In this document: one piece after another, positions 6,853 through 13,403 of the stretch | Layout of the letters: each line of letters opens with the position of its first letter | How positions within the stretch are numbered: the first letter of the stretch is position 1 | From: Deltaproteobacteria bacterium | GTDB lineage: Bacteria > Desulfobacterota > Desulfobacteria > Desulfobacterales > C00003060 | Reading direction: 5' to 3' | Length of the DNA: 15,110 nt | Assembly: GCA_003647435.1 (NCBI GenBank) | Contig: QMMV01000010.1 | Location: 1 to 15,110, forward strand | The notes under the pieces: model-generated | What the model saw: the letters and a program-made list of their open reading frames with translations, nothing else | Database searches by the model: none | Told to the model about the DNA's origin: nothing | Position numbers and translations under genes: made by a program

Positions 6853-6886
6853 TAAAGAAGAAAAGAAAGCCACCAGAAAAGGTCAT
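6827..6886 (-). CDS. Phe-rich leader peptide of paaK attenuator
   Basis: This is a 19-codon frame encoding MTFSGGFLFFFRKPAHGSV, with TAG at 6829-6827. Five of 19 residues are Phe, including codons TTT CTT TTC TTC TTT in a row (F-L-F-F-F, 6868-6854). GGAG at 6898-6895 lies 8 nt before the ATG, an ideal spacing. An upstream in-frame ATG (6916) falls almost at the predicted transcript start and is less likely. The position, just after a strong promoter and overlapping arm A of the antiterminator hairpin, is that of regulatory leader peptides such as the one before enterobacterial pheA. Its role is to measure charged tRNA-Phe; the peptide itself probably has no function. The sequence facts are seen; the regulation is inferred. 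Confidence 0.7.
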   Translation of the reverse strand: MTFSGGFLFFFRKPAHGSV

Positions 6887-6925
6887 TGTAAATTCTCCGA
6901 AACAGCACCCGCTCATAATCGGTAT

Positions 6926-6954
6926 CTCATAATCAAATTCCTTGTACCTGTCAA
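6926..6954 (-). promoter_or_regulatory. Sigma70-type promoter of the paaK leader
   Basis: On the minus strand TTGACA (6954-6949, 6 of 6) is separated by exactly 17 nt from TATGAG (6931-6926, 4 of 6). Initiation would fall near 6919, giving a leader of about 290 nt before paaK. It lies 20 nt beyond the stop of the upstream TPR gene, which shows that paaK has its own transcript. Confidence 0.7.
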
Positions 6955-6973
6955 GGGAATAATTTTTGTACCA

Positions 6974-7690
6974 TCAGCCTGAGGCTGGCTTTGCTTCTTT
7001 CAGGCTGCGAATTTTTTCTCTGGCAAGGTCAAAATAGAGCGATTCCGGCCAACTTTCCACGATTATCTCATATGCATTAATCGCTTTTTCTTTATTCTTT
7101 ATGGCCTCATTCATACGTCCCAGATTAAAATAGGCATCCGCCTTCATGAACTTGCCCTTCGTATCTGTTATTGATCGAAAAGCTTGTATTGCATTCCGGT
7201 AATCTTTTTTCCCCTCATATGCATAGCCCAAACCATTTAAAATGAGCTTTCGCAACATATGTTCGTGTGAAAAAGTTTTCAAAGCCCTTTGATACAATTC
7301 AATCGCCCTGTCATATGAACCCTCGCGATAGCTGGCATCCGCATACAAGAGGAGGCTCAATTGTCCCGCGGTGGTGGAAGGATATTTTTCCACTATTTCG
7401 CCGAGTCTCTTGTCGACAGTTTCCTGTAAATCGGCGGATTTTTCCCCCCTCGTTTGAGCCAGGTAATATGCGAATCCTTGCTCGAATTTTGCGTAGGCTC
7501 TATTCTCTGATCGGTTCGAAAAATACCGGAACGTGACAGTAACCAGAGCAAGGAGGAACAAGCCGCACAAAATGAAAGAAACCGTCTTTCGGTTTGCCCT
7601 CACAAACTGCATGGCCTTAGCTGAAAAGGTTAAAAATTCATCAGGTTCCTTTAAGAGCTGTTTCCTCGTAAGTCGTTTCTTCTTAGCCAC
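6974..7690 (-). CDS. Membrane-anchored tetratricopeptide repeat protein
   Basis: This protein of 238 aa starts at GTG 7690, where AGGAGG (7700-7695) lies 4 nt upstream. An upstream ATG in the same frame (7753) has no such site. The N-terminus is cytoplasmic and Lys/Arg-rich (AKKKRLTRKQLLKEPDEF). It is followed by one transmembrane segment (about 36-57) and then a helical part with at least three TPR units, including AYEGKKDYRNAIQAF and AYFNLGRMNEAIKNKEKAI. The layout resembles YfgM-type TPR proteins of the inner membrane, which scaffold envelope protein complexes, but the family match is not certain. It lies 101 nt downstream of the PilZ gene and is probably co-transcribed with it. A small 5-bp hairpin CAGCC/GGCTG overlaps its stop codon but lacks a T-tract. 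Confidence 0.8.
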   Translation of the reverse strand: MAKKKRLTRKQLLKEPDEFLTFSAKAMQFVRANRKTVSFILCGLFLLALVTVTFRYFSNRSENRAYAKFEQGFAYYLAQTRGEKSADLQETVDKRLGEIVEKYPSTTAGQLSLLLYADASYREGSYDRAIELYQRALKTFSHEHMLRKLILNGLGYAYEGKKDYRNAIQAFRSITDTKGKFMKADAYFNLGRMNEAIKNKEKAINAYEIIVESWPESLYFDLAREKIRSLKEAKPASG

Positions 7691-7791
7691 GATGCCTCCT
7701 CTTGTGATAATGGAAAGTGGCTTGCTTTTAATACTATATCCCGGCAATTGCAAGGAGCCGTCCGAAGATTTACAGGATACTGTAGGGTTCT

Positions 7792-8475
7792 CTAAGCAAG
7801 TGATTCAGGAAACATTTCTCTATAACGAGTTTCCCTCTCAATATACCGAATTTTCCTTGACAAGAGGTCTTTTATTTTTCTGTCGAGACCCAGGAATTGA
7901 ACTGCTATTGTTTCCAATTCTCGAGACATCCGACCCATTACCGGCAATATCCTGACCACCCTTGCCTCAACATCAAAGCTTTTTTCTTCAATCTCCAGGT
8001 CCAGCCTGATAATTTCCCCGGGCTTCAACGAATGCATCTTTTTGTAGGTAAATTTCGCCCCGCCAATCGAAATATCAATAATGTTGACTTTTTCTCTTTT
8101 GAGGCGAATAGCCATATTACTATCGGATGGCAAGTCCACTCTATAAAACATTCTCAGGTTGAATCGCTCAAGACCCGGCTGGCGAATCATAACTATTGCT
8201 TGCGTCGTCTGCGATCTTGATAGCCTGTAATCCTTTATGATTTCAGTCGGCACCGCGGTGACGCCATAACGAACCGGCCCTTCCCTTTCCTGCCTGACAA
8301 GGGTAATAATGACCCTGTTGCCGAGGTAACGCTTTGAGATAGGAGGGCTGGTTTGAGACAATACTATTCGCTCTCCGACCACATCGTAAACAGTTGCTCT
8401 TCTGACATCGATTGTTTCTTTTAACCAGCTCAGATCAACAATAACATCGACATTCAATCCCGGCGCGATATCCAT
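7792..8475 (-). CDS. PilZ domain protein (YcgR-like c-di-GMP receptor)
   Basis: This is a cytoplasmic protein of 227 aa. The C-terminal PilZ domain (about 104-215) carries both cyclic-di-GMP binding motifs intact: RMFYR at 108-112 (RxxxR) and DISIGG at 134-139 (DxSxxG). The N-terminal ~95 residues (GLNVDVIVDLSW ... GVTAVPTEII) form a second small beta-rich domain like the N-terminal part of YcgR-type flagellar brake proteins. This predicts a bona fide c-di-GMP effector that changes motility, polysaccharide export or another envelope process. AGGAAG lies 7 nt before the ATG. It heads a minus-strand pair with the TPR protein and is divergent from rpsU. The target cannot be read from sequence. 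Confidence 0.88.
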   Translation of the reverse strand: MDIAPGLNVDVIVDLSWLKETIDVRRATVYDVVGERIVLSQTSPPISKRYLGNRVIITLVRQEREGPVRYGVTAVPTEIIKDYRLSRSQTTQAIVMIRQPGLERFNLRMFYRVDLPSDSNMAIRLKREKVNIIDISIGGAKFTYKKMHSLKPGEIIRLDLEIEEKSFDVEARVVRILPVMGRMSRELETIAVQFLGLDRKIKDLLSRKIRYIERETRYREMFPESLA

Positions 8476-8560
8476 TACAAAACTTCCTCATGTACAGAAA
8501 AGTGATTGCCTGAATGCGCTGCGTACGGCGTTACGGCGCCTTGCCTGATTCGGTATATTC

Positions 8561-8589
8561 AGCATACACAATTACGATTTTATTTCCAA
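8561..8589 (-). promoter_or_regulatory. Possible promoter of the PilZ gene
   Basis: On the minus strand TTGGAA (8589-8584), a 17-nt spacer and TATGCT (8566-8561) lie about 85 nt before the PilZ ATG. Each box matches 4 of 6. This part of the 334-bp divergent gap (8476-8809) otherwise shows no gene. Confidence 0.35.
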
Positions 8590-8683
8590 GCGAAAAGAAT
8601 TACCGTTATCCCGGAAACCTAAAACTGTACAGCCCTGGTAGGATCCGAAACCAGATTTTAGCGGCCTATGCTCTCTTCGCCGT

Positions 8684-8712
8684 TTGACATTAAGATTTTA
8701 GCATGATAGAAA
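8684..8712 (+). promoter_or_regulatory. Promoter of rpsU
   Basis: TTGACA (8684-8689, 6 of 6), a 17-nt spacer and TAGAAA (8707-8712) preceded by TGA, which fits an extended -10. Transcription would start near 8719 and give a leader of about 90 nt before rpsU. Confidence 0.6.
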
Positions 8713-8809
8713 GCCTGCAGAGACGATGAAATTTGCGTCTGCCATTGCGGTGAAAACAGCAGTGAAAATAATAAGTACGATCTAAAACAAACGGAAAGGA
8801 GAGATAAAT

Positions 8810-9022
8810 TTGAGGGAGTTCAGAAGCTTGGAAGTCAAGGTTGTTAACAATGACTTAGAAAAAGCGATGAAAATCTTAAAAAAGAAGATCCAGAATGATG
8901 GCCTTTTCCGCCGGCTTAAACTCAAGAAGAGTTATGAGAAACCGAGCGAATACCGGCGACGGAAGCGCCGGGAATCCGAAAGAAGATATAAGATAGCCCG
9001 CCTGAAAAGCTCCAGGGGTTAA
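8810..9022 (+). CDS. rpsU: 30S ribosomal protein bS21
   Basis: This small-subunit ribosomal protein is 70 aa, the normal length. The family pattern is present: a short N-terminal strand (LEVKVVNNDLEKAMKILKKK), then KKSYEKPSEYRRRKRRESER and a strongly basic helical tail. bS21 binds the 30S platform near the anti-Shine-Dalgarno region and helps initiation. The start is TTG with AAAGGAGAG (GGAG 8 nt upstream). No ATG fits, so the non-AUG start is real and may hold expression down. The gene appears monocistronic: own promoter at 8684-8712 and a strong terminator at 9128-9153. Confidence 0.92.
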   Translation: MREFRSLEVKVVNNDLEKAMKILKKKIQNDGLFRRLKLKKSYEKPSEYRRRKRRESERRYKIARLKSSRG

Positions 9023-9127
9023 GCTGACGCCTGAGAATGTTTAGAGCGGATCGGGATCATAAGTCTGTTGGTAATGATTCATTTTTGGCAAGGGAGTAGT
9101 GCTCGAGTTCTTTGCTGAATTTTCCAG

Positions 9128-9153
9128 GCCCGGCGGCATCGCCGGGCTTTTTT
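9128..9153 (+). terminator. Rho-independent terminator after rpsU
   Basis: GCCCGGCG (9128-9135) and CGCCGGGC (9140-9147) form a perfect 8-bp stem, all G-C, with loop GCAT and six Ts at 9148-9153. It ends the rpsU transcript 106 nt after the stop codon and separates it from lptD. Confidence 0.93.
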
Positions 9154-9243
9154 GTTCACGCCGGTTTTCCGTCCAATAATTGCTGCATGTCCATCCGGCA
9201 GTTTTCTATACGATTTCGCCGGACTTTATGTTATATAAAACCC

Positions 9244-11517
9244 ATGTTCTGCAAGCGCGATTCTGTGGCGATCTTCTTTCTGTTAGTGTTGTGGTCTTCA
9301 CCAGTATTTGGAAGTCCTCCTGTAGCCCAGGAGAACCCTGATATTGCATATTACATCAGTGCCGACACTGTAAGCTACGACGCCGGCAGCAGCACTTACA
9401 CAGCCAGGGGTAATGTATCCATCACCAGTGGTGATCGGTCGTTACGGGCGGATGCTGTTGATTTCAATGCAACGACGAAGGAAGCCGAGGCGTGGGGGGA
9501 TGTCTATTTTTCCTCCGGCAAGGATTGGTTAAGCGGTAATCGGATCAAAATAAACTTGGAAAAAGAAACCGGCACAGTCCACAACGGAACCCTTTTCATT
9601 CAAGAAAACCACTTTTACATACGCGGGGAGACGATAGAGAAAACAGGAAAAAATTCCTATCACATTGATGCCGGCCGTTTTACTACCTGTGATGGTGATT
9701 GCCCGGATTGGGAAATCACCGGAAGGGATTTGAATGTCACCATAGACGGATATGGCACCGTAAGAGACCTCACCCTTCGAACCAGGTCCATTCCTATCCT
9801 CTATGCCCCTTTTCTGGTGTTTCCGGCAAAGACAAAACGTCAGACAGGACTACTTGTACCCCGTCTTCTTTACTCCAATCGCAACGGGTTCGAATACGAT
9901 CAGCCCCTTTTCTGGGCAATCAGTGAAAGTTCTGATGCCACCTTTTATGAGCACTACATGGCCCGCCGGGGCTTAAAACACGGACTTGAATACCGATATG
10001 TACTGGAGCCTGAAAGCAAAGGGGCGATGATGTATGATTTTCTATATGACAGACAGATCGATGACGGCACCACTGGCGAGGACATTTCAGGATATCACTA
10101 CGAAGGCTTCACGTCGGATGACGAGATGCGCTTGAATCGAAAACGATGGTGGCTCAGGATAAAGAGCGATCAGAATCTTCCATCAGGAGTGCAAGGAAAA
10201 CTGGATGTAGACCTGGTTAGCGATCAAGACTACTTGCGCGAGTTTACGAGAGGTTATTCTGCTTACGACGCAAACAACTCTTATTTCTATAAAGAGTTTG
10301 GCAGGGAGCTGGACGATTCTTCAGATACGATCCGGCTCAATCAGCTAAGCCTTCACAGGGGCTGGAACAGATATAGCCTCAACGCCGACTTTCGGTGGTA
10401 TGATGCCGTGATAATACGAAAAAATGACAATCCCGACCCCACACTTCAAAGGTTACCTCACATACAGTTTGAAGCCGCGAAACAGAGGCTTCCATTTCTG
10501 CCCCTCTATTTTTCTCTGGGCTCTTCCTACAATTATTTCTGGCGGGACTATGGCACCAAAGGACATCGCGCCGATTTACACCCGAGGCTCTACTATCCGA
10601 TGAGCCTGTTCAAGTATCTTGATTTCGAACCTTCTTTCGGCATTCGTGAAACTCTATGGCAGGTTGAGGAATATGAAAACGAGAAGGGGGCTAAAGAAGA
10701 CCGGCTCCTTTCGCGATCACTCCTCGATATCAGGGCGGATCTGTCAACTGAGTTTTCCAGAATTTTCCATCCAAATACTCACTCAATTGACGGGATCAAA
10801 CATACTGTCAGGCCGCAGGTGGTCTATGATTATCTCCCGGTGGGAGAACAGGACGATTACCCGAACTTTGAGGGTATCAACGGTGGTATCGACCGCATTG
10901 AAGAAAAGAATCTGATAACTTATTCTATTACGAATGAGTTTACTGCAAAAATAGCTGAAAGCCAAAAATCGGGCAGCAAGAGGGACCTTCAGCACGAACA
11001 ACACCCTGGAGTTTCTGGCTACCGTTATGTTGACTTTTGCCGGATCAAATTCTCCCAGAGCTATGATATTATAGAGGCGCGATGCGAGAAGAAAACCGGC
11101 GAGAGAAGACCATTTTCTGATGTCAAAGGAAAGTTTGAATTAAAATTTTCTCCCTTCTTGGGCCTGGATGCGGACGCTACGTGGTCACCGTATGATGGGG
11201 AATACAAGAGCTACAATGCGATCCTCAACCTTCGCGACAAACGGGGAAACAGTGGGTCGGTAGATTATCGGTATACCCAGGGCAGCAGCAAAAGCATCCT
11301 GGCCAACCTGTTGCTGAAACTTTCTGAAAGAGGGTCCCTATTGTGGGAAACCGAACGCAACTTAAAAGATGGACAGGACATAAAGCAGGTTATCGGGGTT
11401 AGGTACCAACCTCAGTGCTGGTCGTTAGACTTTACCTACACCCACGACAGGACAATAGATTCACGCGAATACTTCGTCCAGATTAGCCTTCACGGCCTGG
11501 GCAAGATCGGATTTTAG
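9244..11517 (+). CDS. lptD: LPS-assembly outer membrane protein LptD
   Basis: LptD forms, with LptE, the outer-membrane translocon that places lipopolysaccharide on the cell surface. The protein has 757 aa, normal length. A signal peptide (hydrophobic VAIFFLLVLWSS, cleavage near PVFG, residue 23) precedes the LptA-like OstA domain (about 37-160: ISADTVSYDAGSSTYTARGN and onward) and a long beta-barrel from about 185 to the end, closing with a terminal Phe. Cys149 and Cys153 (TTCDGDCPDW) and a late Cys in QPQCWSLDF recall the disulfide-forming cysteines of LptD. The frame is open further upstream (to 9112), but that extension would translate the rpsU terminator, and the signal peptide fixes the start at ATG 9244. 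No Shine-Dalgarno is evident. No LptE or LptA gene is seen nearby. Confidence 0.92.
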   Translation: MFCKRDSVAIFFLLVLWSSPVFGSPPVAQENPDIAYYISADTVSYDAGSSTYTARGNVSITSGDRSLRADAVDFNATTKEAEAWGDVYFSSGKDWLSGNRIKINLEKETGTVHNGTLFIQENHFYIRGETIEKTGKNSYHIDAGRFTTCDGDCPDWEITGRDLNVTIDGYGTVRDLTLRTRSIPILYAPFLVFPAKTKRQTGLLVPRLLYSNRNGFEYDQPLFWAISESSDATFYEHYMARRGLKHGLEYRYVLEPESKGAMMYDFLYDRQIDDGTTGEDISGYHYEGFTSDDEMRLNRKRWWLRIKSDQNLPSGVQGKLDVDLVSDQDYLREFTRGYSAYDANNSYFYKEFGRELDDSSDTIRLNQLSLHRGWNRYSLNADFRWYDAVIIRKNDNPDPTLQRLPHIQFEAAKQRLPFLPLYFSLGSSYNYFWRDYGTKGHRADLHPRLYYPMSLFKYLDFEPSFGIRETLWQVEEYENEKGAKEDRLLSRSLLDIRADLSTEFSRIFHPNTHSIDGIKHTVRPQVVYDYLPVGEQDDYPNFEGINGGIDRIEEKNLITYSITNEFTAKIAESQKSGSKRDLQHEQHPGVSGYRYVDFCRIKFSQSYDIIEARCEKKTGERRPFSDVKGKFELKFSPFLGLDADATWSPYDGEYKSYNAILNLRDKRGNSGSVDYRYTQGSSKSILANLLLKLSERGSLLWETERNLKDGQDIKQVIGVRYQPQCWSLDFTYTHDRTIDSREYFVQISLHGLGKIGF

Positions 11518-11534
11518 GTAAAAGTAAGAACTTA

Positions 11535-11585
11535 GGTTTCTGAAAGCATCTGGGCCTATTGTTTAGAAAAGCTAAAGTGTTACGG
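11535..11585 (+). repeat. AT-rich dispersed intergenic repeat, copy 2
   Basis: GGTTTCTGAAAGCATCTGGG, CCTATTG and then AGCTAAAGTGTTACGG variants match the blocks at 4618-4676 in permuted order. It fills the short gap between lptD and the NusG-like gene and ends about 10 nt before that start codon. It is inverted relative to 12194-12253. Confidence 0.65.
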
Positions 11586-11595
11586 GTAAAACATT

Positions 11596-12120
11596 ATGGG
11601 GGAACAAAGTGAGAGGTCTCGCGCCTGGTATGTGCTTCACACTCGAAGCCGCTTTGAGCAGGTTGTATTTGATGGCCTTGAAAAGAAATCCTTGGAGACT
11701 TTTCTTCCGAAGGTAACCACCTTGAGCAAGCGTCGCGATCGGCGTTTGAAGATAAGGATCCCTCTTTTCCCCGGCTATGTTTTTGTAAGGAGCGATCTGA
11801 ATCCTCATGAGCGCCTTGAAATCGTCAAGACCATAGGGGTTGTGCGGCTGGTTGGAAACAAAGACGGCCCCATTCCTGTGCCTGATGAGGCTATTGACTC
11901 GCTTCGGATCATGGTAGCCGGGGATAACCGTGTTTTGACTGGAACCCGGATGAAGAAAGGCGATCGTGTCATAGTCGTCGACGGCCCTTTTACCGGCATC
12001 ATGGGAACATTTGTAAGATACCGCGGACGGGGGCGTGTCGTCGTCAGTATTGAAGCCCTTGGGCAATATGCCGCGGTTGATGTGCCGGAAGATTATGTAG
12101 AAAGAGTCCCTCCAGGATAG
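11596..12120 (+). CDS. NusG-family transcription antiterminator paralog (UpxY/RfaH-like)
   Basis: This is a transcription elongation factor of the NusG superfamily, 174 aa. The N-terminal NGN domain (about 10-107) has WYVLHTRSRFEQVV at 11-24 and PLFPGYVFVR at 56-65, which contact the RNA polymerase clamp. The C-terminal KOW domain (about 118-150) has KGDRVIVVDGPFTGIMGTF. Housekeeping nusG normally sits in the secE-rplK cluster, which is absent here. The context and sequence therefore point to a specialised paralog of the UpxY/LoaP/RfaH type that promotes read-through of one or a few long operons, often polysaccharide clusters. No such cluster is in the window. There is no clear ribosome binding site, and the dispersed repeat abuts the start. 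The gene is flanked by inverted repeat copies. Confidence 0.85.
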   Translation: MGEQSERSRAWYVLHTRSRFEQVVFDGLEKKSLETFLPKVTTLSKRRDRRLKIRIPLFPGYVFVRSDLNPHERLEIVKTIGVVRLVGNKDGPIPVPDEAIDSLRIMVAGDNRVLTGTRMKKGDRVIVVDGPFTGIMGTFVRYRGRGRVVVSIEALGQYAAVDVPEDYVERVPPG

Positions 12121-12141
12121 CTTGCTGTGAGGTGTTCTACA

Positions 12142-12170
12142 TTGACACGATAGCCCTTTTTCCTTATAGT
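12142..12170 (+). promoter_or_regulatory. Strong sigma70-type promoter
   Basis: TTGACA (12142-12147, 6 of 6), a 17-nt spacer and TATAGT (12165-12170, 5 of 6). It lies 21 nt after the NusG-like stop and would start a transcript near 12177 running through a repeat copy into the TPR-mglA-DUF4388 genes, with a leader of about 280 nt. Confidence 0.65.
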
Positions 12171-12193
12171 TTTGGTGTAAAATAGCGAGGTGT

Positions 12194-12253
12194 GTATGAG
12201 TTAAGATTTTTGAAGATATTGTAACGCTTTAGCTCTTTTAAAAAATAGACCCA
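12194..12253 (-). repeat. AT-rich dispersed intergenic repeat, copy 3 (inverted)
   Basis: The reverse complement contains TCTATTTTTTAAAAGAGCT and AGCTAAAGCGTTAC, then a tail ending CTTAACTCATAC that matches the tail of the repeat at 1-71. This copy links the hairpin element and the AT-rich repeat into one family. It lies in the presumed 5' untranslated region downstream of the promoter at 12142. Confidence 0.65.
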
Positions 12254-12305
12254 GTGAGCATACGAGCACTCCGGTTACAAACCCCGTTGTTGGAAAACAA
12301 AGGAC

Positions 12306-12407
12306 ATGGCACATCTTCCCCAAGATTTTTTAGCAAAAAAACGTTTTAATGACCGCTCAAGGGAATTTTTGTTTGGGCAACGGCCCGTCAGAAAAATCAA
12401 AATTTAA
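12306..12407 (+). CDS. Possible 33-aa upstream ORF
   Basis: ATG 12306 opens a 33-codon frame, MAHLPQDFLAKKRFNDRSRE and then a Phe/Gly/Arg tail, ending TAA 12405-12407. It lies in the leader between the 12142 promoter and the TPR gene. AAAGGA lies directly before the ATG, closer than ideal. Nothing in it is recognisable. It may be a small protein, a regulatory upstream ORF or chance. The rest of the 338-bp gap holds only the promoter and the repeat. Confidence 0.25.
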   Translation: MAHLPQDFLAKKRFNDRSREFLFGQRPVRKIKI

Positions 12408-12458
12408 ACCCGACACCTGAATCATATATTCCACCCACTCGAAACTGGCTTTTCAACC

Positions 12459-13364
12459 ATGGCTGACAAGCAACAATTAAAATCCCTAATAAACGAGGCG
12501 GAACTTTATAGAACCCAGGGTCTATTGGAAGAATCTCGGGAAAAATACCTGGAGGCCCTTCAACTTGTTAGAAAAGATCAACACCTTCGGAATCATAAGA
12601 AGCTTATAACCGCCCTCCAAAACAAAATCCTGGGTCTCGAAAAAGCTCTGGCTGCATTGACTCGGGAAACACCCCCTCCGGAACTGTCTCAGGATCTGAA
12701 GAGTTTAATCAAGAAATTATTTTCGTTTTCGAAAAACAAAGATACGGCCGCAATAGAAGGTGCGATAGCCCTTGCTAAGTTTGGTCAATATGAGAGTGCC
12801 ATAGAAGAATTTAAGGGACTGATGGAAAAAGGTACTTTGCCCCTTGTAGCGGCCAAGAACATCATTAGATGTCAGATGGCATTTACTTCCCCGGATGCAG
12901 CAATTGATCAATTCCGGCAATGGTTATCCGGGGAATTATTGTCAAACGAGCAGTTAAAAAACCTACGGTCGTTTCTCGGCGATCTTTTGCGAAAAAAGAA
13001 GATTGGAACAGAACTGCCGGAAGTAATTGAAACTCGTGCCCCGGGACCTGAGGGGATTCAAGAGGAAGAGGCCCTTATAGACATATCTTCGGTTAGTATC
13101 AGACTGGAAAGTGGGCCTTCTGAAGGGAGCAGAGCGGATCTTGATGTCAATTTTCAGTCGGGTAATGTCATAAGCGTGATCATTTCGGCGAATAACAAGA
13201 ACCTGATAGATAGTTTCAATGTTGGAACCCGGTTGGAAGATATTGAATTCTACTCCCCCATAGCTATATTCAGAGGGTCCGGCACCATTTCTCGAAAGAC
13301 ACGGATAGCTTCCGGTCCCAAGCAAGGAGATTATCTGTTCGACATAACAATAAACAGTGCGTAG
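12459..13364 (+). CDS. TPR-like protein with PilZ-like C-terminal domain
   Basis: This protein of 301 aa has no signal peptide. The N-terminal part (about 5-65) is helical with a TPR-like unit (AELYRTQGLLEESREKYLEALQ). A second repeat-like stretch lies at about 95-130 (AIALAKFGQYESAIEEFKGL). After a Pro/Glu-rich linker (about 185-205) the last ~95 residues look beta-rich. GTRLEDIEFYSPIAIFRGSG and GDYLFDITI resemble the second half of PilZ domains. The RxxxR and DxSxxG signatures are not seen, so c-di-GMP binding is doubtful. It lies 39 nt upstream of the MglA-like GTPase gene, likely in the same transcript. The role is unknown; an adaptor for the GTPase is a guess from position. There is no clear Shine-Dalgarno. 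Confidence 0.7.
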   Translation: MADKQQLKSLINEAELYRTQGLLEESREKYLEALQLVRKDQHLRNHKKLITALQNKILGLEKALAALTRETPPPELSQDLKSLIKKLFSFSKNKDTAAIEGAIALAKFGQYESAIEEFKGLMEKGTLPLVAAKNIIRCQMAFTSPDAAIDQFRQWLSGELLSNEQLKNLRSFLGDLLRKKKIGTELPEVIETRAPGPEGIQEEEALIDISSVSIRLESGPSEGSRADLDVNFQSGNVISVIISANNKNLIDSFNVGTRLEDIEFYSPIAIFRGSGTISRKTRIASGPKQGDYLFDITINSA

Positions 13365-13403
13365 GAGGCTGAGTCGCTCCCAGTCAAACCGTGACCAAGT
13401 ACT

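Noticed and set aside
6914..6916. Upstream in-frame ATG for the leader peptide
   Set aside because: It lies about 3 nt from the predicted transcript start and has no ribosome binding site, whereas ATG 6886-6884 has GGAG at 8 nt.
6632..6973. T-box or known metabolite riboswitch in the paaK leader
   Set aside because: No T-box AGGGTGG-type motif or other familiar riboswitch core was found. The Phe-rich ORF and exclusive hairpins explain the leader better.
7691..7753. Longer N-terminus for the membrane TPR protein
   Set aside because: The extension (MQLPGYSIKSKPLS and onward) has no ribosome binding site. AGGAGG placed just before GTG 7690 marks the real start.
12195..12204. Minimal ATG-AGT-TAA frame after the 12142 promoter
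   Set aside because: A start codon followed by one codon and a stop can occur by chance, and it lies inside the dispersed repeat.
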